Assembly: GCF_902706295.1 (NCBI RefSeq)
Contig: NZ_CACSJJ010000015.1
Coordinates: 83,127-147,126 of the forward strand
Reading direction: 5' to 3'
Source: Arthrobacter sp. 18067
GTDB lineage: Bacteria; Actinomycetota; Actinomycetes; Actinomycetales; Micrococcaceae
Length of the DNA stretch: 64,000 nt
The notes below the pieces were generated by a model that saw nothing but the letters and a program-made list of their open reading frames with translations, made no database searches and was not told where the DNA came from. A program made the position numbers and the translations under genes. The stretch's first letter is position 1, and each line of letters starts with the position of its first letter. Of this stretch, positions 7,323-16,274 are shown piece after piece.

Positions 7323-8615
7323 TCAGACGGTCAGGTCCTTGCCCTTGGTCTCCGGGATGGAGAAGGCGAATGCGATGCCCACCAGCAGCAGGATCACCGC
7401 ATAGACGTTGAACAGGTAGCCCTGCCCGATGCTGCCAAGCCATGTCTGCAGGTACGGGGCCGTGCCACCGAAGGCAGCGACGCAGATGGAGTACGGGACG
7501 CCGACGCCGATGGTGCGGATGTGCGTCGGGAAGAGTTCAGCGTAGACGGCCGGGACGATTGCAGCGCTGCCGGCGATGAAGAACAGCATCACGGACATGG
7601 ACACTGCGAGCTGCCACGGCGAGTCCTTGAGCAGCCACGTCATGGGGAAGTGCAGGAGGGCGGCGCCGGCGGCGGAGACGATGATCACGGGCTTGCGGCC
7701 GATGCGATCGGAGAGCTTGCCCCAGAAGGGAAGGGCCGCGATGAACACGATATTGGCAATGACACCGGCCCAGAGCGCAGCGCCCCGGTCCATCTTCAGG
7801 GACGTTGCTGCGTAGCTCGGTGCCACGACGCCCCAGATGTAGTACACAACAGTCAGGCCCACAGTGAGGCCGATGACCTGGAATGCCTGCTTGCGGTACT
7901 TGATGATCTGCGGCAGGATCGGCAGGCGCTTCTCATTGGGAGCCTCTGCCTCGAACGCTTCGGTTTCCTTCATCTTGGCCCGCATGAACAAGGCGTAGAT
8001 ACCCAGGGCGCCACCGATGAGGAACGGGATGCGCCAACCCCAGGCGCTCATGTCGTCCTTGCTCAGGACGTTGGTCAGGATCGCACCAAGCAGCGTGCCG
8101 GCCAGGATTCCCGCGGTGCCGGAGGTGTAGATAAGGGTCGCCCAGAAGCCGCGGTGTTCCTTGGGCGCCATCTCGGACAAATACGTTTGCGACGACGGCA
8201 ACTCACCACCGTGCGCCAGGCCCTGGATGAGGCGGGCCACCAGCAGCATCACCGAAGCGAAGGCGCCGACGGCAGCAAACGTCGGCGCAATGCCGATGAG
8301 GAGGCTGCCCACCGCGCCCAGTGCAACGGCCACGGTCATGGACGTCTTGCGCCCGATCCGGTCGCCAATCCAGCCGAACACGAAGCCGCCAAACGGACGG
8401 GCAACGAACCCGACGGCGAAGATCGCCAAGGTGGACAGCACTGCTGATGTGGGATCGGCCTGGCTGAACAGGGCACTCGCGATGAAGGGCGAGAACGTCG
8501 CGTAGATCGCCCAGTCGTACCATTCAACGGCGTTGCCGATGCCGGTTCCGACCAGCGTGCGCACGTGCGACTTGTGGACCTTGACGTCTGGGGACGTTCC
8601 TACGGTGGTGGTCAT
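7323..8615 (-). CDS. MHS-family MFS transporter
   Basis: 430 residues, 12 predicted spans. VEWYDWAIYATFSPFIASALF in span 1, FGWIGDRIGRKTSM between spans 2 and 3 and LIQGLAHGGELPSSQTYLSE are the hallmarks of metabolite:H+ symporters of the ShiA/ProP/KgtP type, which import organic acids or zwitterions. The ATG was chosen over a 59-codon upstream extension that overlaps the preceding gene's 3' region. It follows the M20 amidohydrolase gene by 37 bases on the same strand, so it probably imports that enzyme's substrate or a product. Confidence 0.88.
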   Translation of the reverse strand: MTTTVGTSPDVKVHKSHVRTLVGTGIGNAVEWYDWAIYATFSPFIASALFSQADPTSAVLSTLAIFAVGFVARPFGGFVFGWIGDRIGRKTSMTVAVALGAVGSLLIGIAPTFAAVGAFASVMLLVARLIQGLAHGGELPSSQTYLSEMAPKEHRGFWATLIYTSGTAGILAGTLLGAILTNVLSKDDMSAWGWRIPFLIGGALGIYALFMRAKMKETEAFEAEAPNEKRLPILPQIIKYRKQAFQVIGLTVGLTVVYYIWGVVAPSYAATSLKMDRGAALWAGVIANIVFIAALPFWGKLSDRIGRKPVIIVSAAGAALLHFPMTWLLKDSPWQLAVSMSVMLFFIAGSAAIVPAVYAELFPTHIRTIGVGVPYSICVAAFGGTAPYLQTWLGSIGQGYLFNVYAVILLLVGIAFAFSIPETKGKDLTV

Positions 8616-8652
8616 GTGGTTCTCCAAGGTGGGGCGGGCTGGGAGGTGGGGC

Positions 8653-9870
8653 TTAGTTGCCGGCAAGCGCGGCGATACGGGATACGGCCAGTTCGGCATA
8701 CAGTGCGGCACCGTCGGTGAGGACGCCGTCGTCGAACGTTGCGTAAGGCGAGTGGTTGAACGGCGACGTCGTGTGGTCGGCGCCGGGGGCAACAGCGCTG
8801 AGTCCCACGAAGGTGCCGGGGACTTCGGCGAGGACGCGGGAGAAGTCCTCGGAACCGCTCAGGGGAGTGGCCATCCGGGTGTGCCGGGACTCGCCGAACA
8901 TTCCGGCAATGACCTTCTCGGCGGTGGTGGTCTCGTCCTCATCGTTGATGGTGAGGGGGTATTCCTCTTGGTAGTGCACGTCCGCCTCCAAACCGTGGGC
9001 TGCGGCGATGCCGTGAAGCAGCCGGGGTACTGCTTCCATCATCTTCCGGCGGGACTCTTCGGAGAAGGTCCTGATGGTGGCCTCGATGCGGGCGGTCTCG
9101 GGGATGACGTTCCGCTTGGTTCCGGCGTGCAGGACACCGACGGTCAGGACGACGGGATCGAACATGTTGAACTGGCGCGTAACCATGACCTGCAGGGCGG
9201 TGACCATCTCGGCGGCTGCCGTGACGGGATCCTTTGCTGAGTAAGGAGCGGAGCCATGGCCACCGGCCCCCAGGACGGTCACAACTAGTCCGTCGGATGA
9301 ACTGAGCATCACACCCGGCTTGGTGACGAACTGGCCATGCGGCTCAAGCGAGGAGAACACATGCATCCCGTAGGCGGTGTCAGCGCGACGACCAGCTGCG
9401 TCCAGGACGCCTTCCTTGATCATGTAGCTTGCACCGTCGAAGCCTTCCTCGCCGGGCTGGAACATGAGGATCACATCGCCGGCAAGTTGGTCGCGGCGTT
9501 CGGCCAGCAACGTTGCAGCGCCGGCCAGCATGGAGGTGTGGAGGTCGTGGCCGCAGGCGTGCATCGCACCATCCACGCGGGAGGTGTAGTCCACGCCGGT
9601 GGTTTCCTGCACGGGAAGGCCGTCCATGTCTGCGCGGAGCAACACCACGGGCTTCTCAGCCGAAGCGTGAGCCGCGCCGCCCCGCAGAACCGCGGTGACC
9701 GACGTCGTTTCCTTGCCGAGGGTGATCTCGTACGGGAGCCCGTCCAGCGCTTTGAGCACCTTTTCCTGGGTCCGGGGGAGCTGCAGGCCGATTTCCGGTT
9801 CGCGATGGAGGTCGTGGCGAAGGCGGACGATGTCCTCCTGCAGTTCCTTGGCGTCGGCAGCAATGGTCAT
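8653..9870 (-). CDS. M20D amidohydrolase (N-acyl amino acid / hippurate hydrolase type)
   Basis: 405 residues. Dinuclear-metal motifs of the M20D family are in order: RHDLHREPEIG, LLRADMDGLPVQE, GAMHACGHDLHTSML and MFQPGEEGFDGASYM. Members cleave the amide bond of N-acyl or N-aroyl amino acids (hippurate hydrolase, IAA-amino acid hydrolases, AbgA-like). AGGAG precedes the ATG. It forms a two-gene unit with the downstream MHS transporter and diverges from a Lrp-type regulator, so a substrate-induced uptake-and-hydrolysis pathway is likely. Exact substrate unknown. Confidence 0.88.
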   Translation of the reverse strand: MTIAADAKELQEDIVRLRHDLHREPEIGLQLPRTQEKVLKALDGLPYEITLGKETTSVTAVLRGGAAHASAEKPVVLLRADMDGLPVQETTGVDYTSRVDGAMHACGHDLHTSMLAGAATLLAERRDQLAGDVILMFQPGEEGFDGASYMIKEGVLDAAGRRADTAYGMHVFSSLEPHGQFVTKPGVMLSSSDGLVVTVLGAGGHGSAPYSAKDPVTAAAEMVTALQVMVTRQFNMFDPVVLTVGVLHAGTKRNVIPETARIEATIRTFSEESRRKMMEAVPRLLHGIAAAHGLEADVHYQEEYPLTINDEDETTTAEKVIAGMFGESRHTRMATPLSGSEDFSRVLAEVPGTFVGLSAVAPGADHTTSPFNHSPYATFDDGVLTDGAALYAELAVSRIAALAGN

Positions 9871-10011
9871 GGGTTCTCCTGGTCTATCTTGGTGACGTGT
9901 TCCTCATGCCATTCTGGGGTGACCTGCTTCACACCGCGCAAAACATCTGGAAATATGCACCTGACCCATAGATATGGCAGGAAAAATGCAGCACTCTGAG
10001 AGAATCGGCTC

Positions 10012-11049
10012 ATGGAGCTCAGTGAAGAAGATCTACGACTGATCAATGCCCTGCAGATTTCGCCCCGGATCAGCTGGTCCGACGCCGGCGAAGTCCTGGG
10101 CGTCCACGCCACCACGCTGGCGTCCCGCTGGGAACGGTTGAAGTCCGCAGGGGCAGCCTGGACCACGGCGCACCTGATGGGTGATCCCAAGGACATGTGC
10201 TTGGCCATGGTGGATATCGACTGCGAAATGCACCTCAGGCCGGAGGTGACCTCGGCGGTCGCCAAGCTCCCCGAGGTCATTACGGTGGAAGAGGCCGCCA
10301 GCAACCGCGACCTCACCCTGACTGTCATCACCCAGGACCTTGAGCAGTTCAGCACTCACTTGTTGCCCAGGCTGAAAGAGATCCGCGGACTCTCCAAGTA
10401 CCACACGGCACTGTGTACACGGATCCACACCAGTGGCTACGCGTGGCGGCTCAACGTCCTCACCAAGGCAGAACAGCAGGCACTCCGGGCGCTCGCCGGA
10501 CCCGAATCGGCCAACCCGTCAGCGACTGATGCAATCGTGGTCCCGCTCCCCGAAAGCCATTTGGCGCTCATCCCGTTCCTCGCGCGCGACGGTCGAGCAA
10601 CAGCAGCGGACATCGCCCGCGCCCTGGGCCGTAATCCCGCCACGGTCCAACGGCAACTAGGGCGGGTCCTCAACAGCCGTATGCTGTCCTTCCGTTGCGA
10701 AATAGCCCAGCAGTTCTCCGGCTTCCCCATCACCGTGCAGTGGTTCGCCAACGTTCCCGCCGGAGAGCACGAGGCCGCCGCCACGGAACTGCGTGCCATC
10801 CGGAACGTCCGGTTCTCCGCGTCCACCACGGGCCGCACCAACTTCACCATGATCATGTGGCTGCGCTCGCTGGCTGACGTCATGGAAATGGAGCTCACCA
10901 TCCAGCAGCGCATCCCGGGCATCGAACTCGTGGAGAGCGTGGTCATGTTGAACACGGCAAAGCGCGTCGGGTGGATGCTGAACCCGGACTCGACCGCCAC
11001 GGGCAAGGTGGTTCCGCCCTACGGGGAGCTGCTGCCTGACGGTATCTAG
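10012..11049 (+). CDS. Lrp/AsnC-family regulator with duplicated domains
   Basis: 345 residues, twice the usual Lrp size. An HTH at about 5-50 (LINALQISPRISWSDAGEVL...ATTLASRWERL) and an AsnC-type ligand domain at about 60-140 are followed by a second HTH at about 185-230 (FLARDGRATAADIARALG...ATVQRQLGRV) and a second ligand-type domain to about 320. This tandem layout is a known actinobacterial Lrp subtype. It diverges from the amidohydrolase-transporter operon across 141 bases and is probably its regulator. Its stop and that of the convergent methyltransferase gene share the palindrome CTAG. Confidence 0.85.
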   Translation: MELSEEDLRLINALQISPRISWSDAGEVLGVHATTLASRWERLKSAGAAWTTAHLMGDPKDMCLAMVDIDCEMHLRPEVTSAVAKLPEVITVEEAASNRDLTLTVITQDLEQFSTHLLPRLKEIRGLSKYHTALCTRIHTSGYAWRLNVLTKAEQQALRALAGPESANPSATDAIVVPLPESHLALIPFLARDGRATAADIARALGRNPATVQRQLGRVLNSRMLSFRCEIAQQFSGFPITVQWFANVPAGEHEAAATELRAIRNVRFSASTTGRTNFTMIMWLRSLADVMEMELTIQQRIPGIELVESVVMLNTAKRVGWMLNPDSTATGKVVPPYGELLPDGI

Positions 11050-11756
11050 GCGTGCTTGGTAGCCCTCAAGACGGTGTCCAGGGTGCTGCCGGACTCGCCG
11101 TTGGGGCCGGCCACCGTACGCGCGCGGTCCGTCAGGACGTTGACGAACCACGGCTCGCGGTCCAGCCTCAGGGCGCCCGCCAGCTGCTCCGGAGTGAAGA
11201 ACATGCCGGAGTCGTGGTGGTGGCTCCACGACGGGAGACCGTGCGGGTGATGACCCACGATCAACAAAGTGCCGCCCGGTGCGACCGCCGCTGCGGCCAG
11301 GGCCACGGAATCCCGCCACGGCAGGAGGGGCGAGTGCAGGAAGTGGGCCGAGACCAGATCGAAAACCGGCTCCGGCTCCCACTCGGTAAGGTCCTGTTGC
11401 TGCCAGGTGATGCGCTCAGCCTGGCCGGCTTCCGCTGCGTGCGCAGCCGCCCGTTCAAGCGCGACGGCGGACACATCCAATGCGGTGACGGTCCAGCCTT
11501 GCTGGGCCAACCAGATAGCGTCACCGCCTTCCCCGGAGCCCAGGTCCAGTGCCTTTCCCGGAGTCAGCCCAGTGACCTCAGCAACCAGTTGCGGGTTCGG
11601 GTTTCCGCTCCAAATTTTGGCTCGTTCCCGGTACATCCCGTCCCACATGTCCACGGCATTGTCGGCGTCCTCGTGGAGGTTGAGTCCGCCCTGCTGCGCG
11701 CCCTCGTGCTGGTGCCCGTGCTGGTGAGTGTCGCCGTCGTGCGTCTTTTCAGTCAT
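11046..11756 (-). CDS. class I SAM-dependent methyltransferase with His-rich N-terminus
   Basis: 236 residues. Motif I is ALDLGSGEGGDAIWLA (SAM binding), with VTALDVS as motif II and VFDLVSAHFLHSP as motif III, close to the TehB/thiol-methyltransferase-like group. The first 25 residues are unusual: THDGDTHQHGHQHEG, a His-rich stretch that could bind metal. The ATG is preferred over a start 12 codons upstream. Faces the Lrp gene tail to tail with a four-base overlap. Substrate unknown; metalloid or halide detoxification is one possibility. Confidence 0.75.
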   Translation of the reverse strand: MTEKTHDGDTHQHGHQHEGAQQGGLNLHEDADNAVDMWDGMYRERAKIWSGNPNPQLVAEVTGLTPGKALDLGSGEGGDAIWLAQQGWTVTALDVSAVALERAAAHAAEAGQAERITWQQQDLTEWEPEPVFDLVSAHFLHSPLLPWRDSVALAAAAVAPGGTLLIVGHHPHGLPSWSHHHDSGMFFTPEQLAGALRLDREPWFVNVLTDRARTVAGPNGESGSTLDTVLRATKHA

Positions 11757-11917
11757 ACGCCAAGCGTGCCGTGAGCCGTGAGGAAAAGGCAACGCCTGTT
11801 GCTATTCCGGCAAACTCCAGCGCTGCGTGGACGCCTCTGCTATTTGTCTGCGACGGCGGATAACCTTTGATCTTCTGCGCCCGAATCATTCCGGTGGCGC
11901 CTCGTACTGGGGGATTC

Positions 11918-13930
11918 ATGGTTTTCTTGCCGCGCATCGTTCGTGTGCCCACTGCGCTGACGGCTGCAGCAGTGCTGCTGTTGGTGGGCGGTGGGGTTGC
12001 TAACGCGCATCCCATTCAGCCCACTGCCAACTCATCAGTTTCCCTGTCGACATCGCTGAAAACCGCGGGTCAAAGTCCCTCGGGGATAAGAGCGCTGGAA
12101 GTCCCTTTGGCTTCGATGGATTCTCCAGACACCCTTGCAGTAGACGCAAGCATTTTGAAGTTCAGTCGTGACGGATCCAGGGCCTTCGTCTATGGCAGTC
12201 AATACTTTGCAGATATCTACGCACCGGCAGACATGGTGTCCGGCAGCGTTGAGGTGATGAACGCCTTCGACCTCGCGATGTCGCCAAGCGGATCCACCGC
12301 GTACCTGCCTACAAGCTACTAGACGGCCGACGTCGCTGTGGTGGACACCGTACGGCACACGGTCACAGCCAGAATTCCTCTGGCTGAAGAGGCCCAGAAG
12401 GTCGCCATCTCAGCAAACGGCGCTGTCCTTTATGCGTTGTCTGGGAGGCCCTATGATTCGCCACCAAGAAACGGGGTGGTGAGCGTCATCGACCTCGCAG
12501 CAAAAGCTGTGAAGGCCGTTGTTCCCGTTGGGGCCGGTGCCAACGACGTCCTGGTCGCGCCGTCCGGGGACAAGATTTACGTGTCGAATTACGCTGACAA
12601 CACCGTGACCGTCATTAGCGCGGCAACCAACAAAGTGGTCAAGACGATTCCCATCGAGGGTGGGCTGGGTCGTGGCTCCATCTCTGCCGATGGTGCAAAA
12701 ATCTTTTACCCCAAGCCTGCTGGTGGGATCGCAGTCGTGGGGATCTCAATGGACACGGTTCTTGCCAATATTCCGACCAATTCGCCTGTGAACGCTCCTG
12801 TATTCACCCGAGACGGTTCACGGGCATACTTCGTGGATCAATATCCGGGGCGCATTGTGAACGGAGAAAACGTCCCAGGCGATTACTCCGTATCTGAGAT
12901 TGACCTTGCGAAGAATACAGCGAGAGCCATTAGCACTGTAGACCCGGGTCAAGGCACTCCCGGCCGTCCTGTTGTACAAACGAGCCCGGACGGTAAGAGG
13001 CTCTACGTGCTGGGCAGCAAAGCTGTAGTCCTTGCATTACCTTCGCTTCAGGTCCTGGCCAGCACCCCCATGCCCAGAATGGTCAGCAGTTTCACGATGT
13101 CCCCGGATGGTAGCAAGGGCTACGGGCTAACAACTGGCGGAGGACACATCGTGGTGGTCAATGCGCCCCGCCTCGACAACGTCCGCAAGGATTACAACTC
13201 CGATTTCGCCACAGATATCCTGGCCCGTGATTCGGGAGGTGCACTGTGGCTCTATCCGGGCAACGCCAACAAGGGTTGGCTTACGCGGACTCGAGCCGGC
13301 TCTGGCTGGAATGGCATGAACTTGGTTGTTACTCCCGGTGACTTCAATGGCGACTTGAAGCCGGATGTCCTGGCGCGGGACAACTCTGGCGACCTTTGGC
13401 TGTATCCAGGGGATGGACAGTCGTATTGGTGGTCACCCAGCAAGGTTGGCGTGGGCTGGAATGCCATGACCGCAGTGTTCGCACCGGGAGATTTTGATTA
13501 TGACGGGCACTCGGACATTTTGGCCCGCGACGGCGCGGGCGACCTGTGGCTCTATCCGGGCAATGGCATGGGCGGGTGGTTATCGCGTACGAAGGTCGGT
13601 TCCGGTTGGAATGACATGACGGCAATCATGGGACCTGGGAGAAATGCGAACCCCGGTACTGATGTGCTTGCACGCGACAGCGCCGGAACCTTGTGGCTCT
13701 ACGAGCGCGATCTGTCCAACCGTTGGGTACCTCGGCGGCAAGTCGGCACCGGCTGGAATGCGATGACCAGCATCGTGACTCCGGGGGACTTCGATGGCGA
13801 CGACATTCCGGACATTCTGGCGCGAGATTTCTCCGGCGACTTCTGGCTCTACCCGGGAACAGAACATGGAGGCTATCAGCCAGGGGTAAGGGTGGGCGCT
13901 GGTTGGAACGTGATGACGGCAATCGCATAG
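11918..13930 (+). pseudogene. secreted beta-propeller / FG-GAP-like repeat protein, interrupted by an amber codon
   Basis: One reading frame broken by an in-frame TAG at 12320-12322. Before it: a signal peptide (PRIVRVPTALTAAAVLLLVGGG, cut near ANA-HP) and the start of a propeller. After it: YncE-like blades (DKIYVSNYADNTVTVISAAT) and then five repeats of about 46 residues with the pattern DILARD-SGDLWLYPGNG...VG-GWN-MTAI, a VCBS/FG-GAP-like secreted module common in Arthrobacter. Sequence reads smoothly across the stop (AYLPTSY-stop-TADVAVVDT), so a single base change in a sense codon explains it. The C-terminal part alone has no secretion signal. A sequencing error or readthrough cannot be excluded. 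Confidence 0.85.
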
Positions 13931-13952
13931 CCGGCCCCTGTTTCACGTTGTT

Positions 13953-14432
13953 CTAACCCGGGGGCAGTTCAGCCTCCGCTTCCGGCAAGTTCCAGCGCTG
14001 CGCACCGGCCCCGGAAGCGCCGAGTTTGTCCGAGGGATTCTGCAGCGTGCAGGACTTCAGGCTCAGGCATCCACAACCGATGCAGCCGTCGAGGTCGTTG
14101 CGCAGATGCTGTAGTGCGGCGATCCGCTCATCCAGTTCCTTGCGCCATCGCAGTGACAGTTTGGCCCAGTCGTTCTTGGTGGGGGTCCGGCCGTCCGGCA
14201 ACGAGTCCAACGCCTCGCGGATGTCCTTGAGCGGCAGGCCGACGCGCTGCGAAGTCTTGATGAACGCGACCCGCCGCAGCATGTCGCGCCGGTATCGCCG
14301 CTGGTTGCCGGCAGTGCGCTCGGCTTCGATGAGCCCGTTGCGTTCGTAGAAATGAAGGGCCGACGGCGACACTCCACTGCGCTCTGACAGCTCGCCGATG
14401 GTGAGCGGCCGGTGGGCGGCGACGTTCGTCAT
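13953..14432 (-). CDS. soxR: redox-sensing MerR-family regulator SoxR
   Basis: 159 residues. MerR-type winged HTH at 10-55 (TIGELSERSGVSPSALHFYER) and the [2Fe-2S] ligand motif C-x2-C-x-C-x5-C (Cys117, 120, 122, 128 in CIGCGCLSLKSC), which defines SoxR. In actinobacteria SoxR responds to redox-active small molecules rather than running a SoxS cascade, and activates nearby exporters and modifying enzymes. It diverges from an MFS exporter gene, and a SoxR-like dyad lies in that gene's promoter. The ATG matches the family N-terminus; an upstream extension of 62 codons is ignored. Confidence 0.92.
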   Translation of the reverse strand: MTNVAAHRPLTIGELSERSGVSPSALHFYERNGLIEAERTAGNQRRYRRDMLRRVAFIKTSQRVGLPLKDIREALDSLPDGRTPTKNDWAKLSLRWRKELDERIAALQHLRNDLDGCIGCGCLSLKSCTLQNPSDKLGASGAGAQRWNLPEAEAELPPG

Positions 14433-14461
14433 GGCTCTACTCCAGGGCTGGGCGTGGTGGA

Positions 14462-14490
14462 TTGACCTCAACATTAGTTGAGGTTCTAGG
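14462..14490 (+). promoter_or_regulatory. SoxR operator within the MFS promoter
   Basis: Perfect dyad ACCTCAAC-N4-GTTGAGGT (14465-14484), very close to the CCTCAAG/CTTGAGG dyad known for Streptomyces SoxR. It fills the spacer between a -35 TTGACC (14462-14467) and a -10-like TCTAGG (14485-14490), the placement required for MerR-type DNA-distortion activation. The MFS ATG is 10 bases past the -10, so the mRNA may be leaderless. Confidence 0.8.
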
Positions 14491-14499
14491 GTTGCGTCC

Positions 14500-15912
14500 A
14501 TGACCTCTGACACCTCAACGGCCGGGATTCTGAGCCGTCCGTACCTGCTTGCCACTGTGGGGGCTTGCGCGCTCGTCTTCCTGAGCGCGTTCGAGTCCCT
14601 CGCGGTGACCACCATCATGCCCCTCGTGAGCCGCGACCTCGATGGAGCCAGCCTCTACGCGCTGGCGTTCGCCGGCCCGCTGGCTACCGGCGTGATGGGC
14701 ATGGTGGCGGCGGGTAACTGGTCCGATCGCCGTGGTCCCACCGCGCCGTTGTACTCCTCCGTGGCGTTGTTCGTGGTGGGACTACTGATTGCAGGTACCG
14801 CAGCCACCATGGAAATGCTGGTGCTCGGGCGCTTGGTGCAGGGGCTTGGCGGCGGTGCGATGACTGTTGCGCTTTACGTGCTGGTGGCCCGCGTCTACCC
14901 GCCCGCACTGCACCCCAAGATCTTTGCTGCCTTCGCCGCATCCTGGGTGGTTCCGTCCTTGGTGGGCCCGTTCGCCGCAGGTGTCGTGGCCCAATTGAGC
15001 AGCTGGCACTGGGTGTTCCTGGGCGTGGTGGGGCTGGTGGTTCCGGCGTTGCTGATGGTGGTGCCAGCCGTCCGGGGGATGGATTCCGAACCCGCTGCCG
15101 AACCTGTCCCGTGGGCGTTCGGGAGGATGGGCTGGGCGGCGCTGGCCGCCGTCGCTGTCCTGGGACTGAACCTGTCCGCTGAGGTGCCGGGCGTGGGTGG
15201 GGTGATTGCCGTCGTCGCGTTTGTCCTGGCGTTGGTGGCGGTGAAACCGCTGGTGCCGCGCGGGACCTTGAATGCCCGCCGTGGCCTGCCCAGCGTCATC
15301 CTGGTCCGTGGACTGGCGTCGGCTGCGTTCTTTGGGGCCGAGGTATACCTGCCGTACCTGCTGACGGAGCGTTACGCGTTCACGCCGACATTCGCAGGAC
15401 TGACGCTGACCGGTGCCGCGCTGGCGTGGGCCGGGGCCTCGGCCATCCAGGGGAAGTTGGGCGCCAAGCTGGCCGACGACCTTGCCGTGAAGATCGGAGC
15501 CACACTGGTGCTGGTAGCCGTGATCTCGACGCTGGTGACGGCGGCTCTCTCGCTGCCCGCAGCCGTGGCCATTGGCGGTTGGATACTTGCCGGTGGCGGC
15601 ATGGGACTCATGTACCCGAGGCTGTCCGTGATGACGTTGGCGCTGTCCACCCCGGAAAACCAAGGTTTCAACAGCGCGGCCATGTCCATCTCCGATTCCC
15701 TGGGCGGCGCGCTGTCCCTCGCCGCCACGGGACTCGTCTTCGCTGCATTTACGACGACGAACTCGTTTGCGGGGGTCTTCGCGCTGACGGCGGTGATCGC
15801 CGTCGTCGGGGTTCTGATTGCGCCGAGGGTCGCCGCACGCATGGTGTCCCCGGATGCTGGAACAGGTGCCTCGGACGCTGAACCCGAACTCTCGCTCACC
15901 CAGCCCAAATGA
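14500..15912 (+). CDS. MFS drug exporter under SoxR control
   Basis: 470 residues, about 14 hydrophobic segments in the DHA2-like style. Conserved features: FLSAFESLAVTTIMPLVSRDL in span 1, GNWSDRRGPTAPL as motif A, and LVLGRLVQGLGGGAMTVALYVLVARVYP in span 4. Such transporters expel drugs, dyes or redox-active metabolites by proton antiport. The divergent soxR gene and the dyad in the promoter suggest it exports redox-cycling compounds such as phenazines or quinones; this is inference from context. The C-terminus is acidic and hydrophilic. Confidence 0.85.
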   Translation: MTSDTSTAGILSRPYLLATVGACALVFLSAFESLAVTTIMPLVSRDLDGASLYALAFAGPLATGVMGMVAAGNWSDRRGPTAPLYSSVALFVVGLLIAGTAATMEMLVLGRLVQGLGGGAMTVALYVLVARVYPPALHPKIFAAFAASWVVPSLVGPFAAGVVAQLSSWHWVFLGVVGLVVPALLMVVPAVRGMDSEPAAEPVPWAFGRMGWAALAAVAVLGLNLSAEVPGVGGVIAVVAFVLALVAVKPLVPRGTLNARRGLPSVILVRGLASAAFFGAEVYLPYLLTERYAFTPTFAGLTLTGAALAWAGASAIQGKLGAKLADDLAVKIGATLVLVAVISTLVTAALSLPAAVAIGGWILAGGGMGLMYPRLSVMTLALSTPENQGFNSAAMSISDSLGGALSLAATGLVFAAFTTTNSFAGVFALTAVIAVVGVLIAPRVAARMVSPDAGTGASDAEPELSLTQPK

Positions 15913-16033
15913 CTCGTTGTGGGGCCCGCTCTGCAGGGTATTGCCGCCCGGAAGGGTGCAGAACAGGCCTCGCAACGCAGGGTGGGACGGGGGCCTGACC
16001 AGCCCCGATGCGGGCCCGCAGGAGAAACACTGC

Positions 16034-16274
16034 TAGACTGGGAACACTTGATGTGCGGTGACGCCCTGAAGCAGGTGGCCTGAAAGGCTGCGCGGCGGGG
16101 CATTTTTCATGTGAGAGGCACATCCTGCGTCGATGAACGCGTTCTATTTGGTCCCGGCCACCGCTGTTGCAGCGAACCGGTAGACCACCTGACTTTTCCT
16201 CGGCGAACCCCTGGCCCAACCGGCGTCGGGGGCCGATGTCCGCAACTGGACACCGCCCGAAAGACATGAAGTTT
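16034..16274 (+). ncRNA. structured 5' leader of the helicase mRNA with terminator-like hairpin
   Basis: A strong extended -10 (TGCTAGACT; TAGACT 16034-16039) puts the transcript start near 16045, about 230 bases before the helicase ATG. Starting four or five bases into the RNA, GATGTGC (16050-16056) can pair with GCACATC (16118-16124). Nested inside, GCCCTG (16063-16068) pairs with CGGGGC (16096-16101), and ATTTTTC follows, as in an intrinsic terminator. GCC-GAA-type hairpin GCCTGAAAGGC sits within the loop. No reading frame fills the leader. The whole 15913-16274 gap holds nothing else I can identify. No known RNA family is claimed. Confidence 0.4.
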
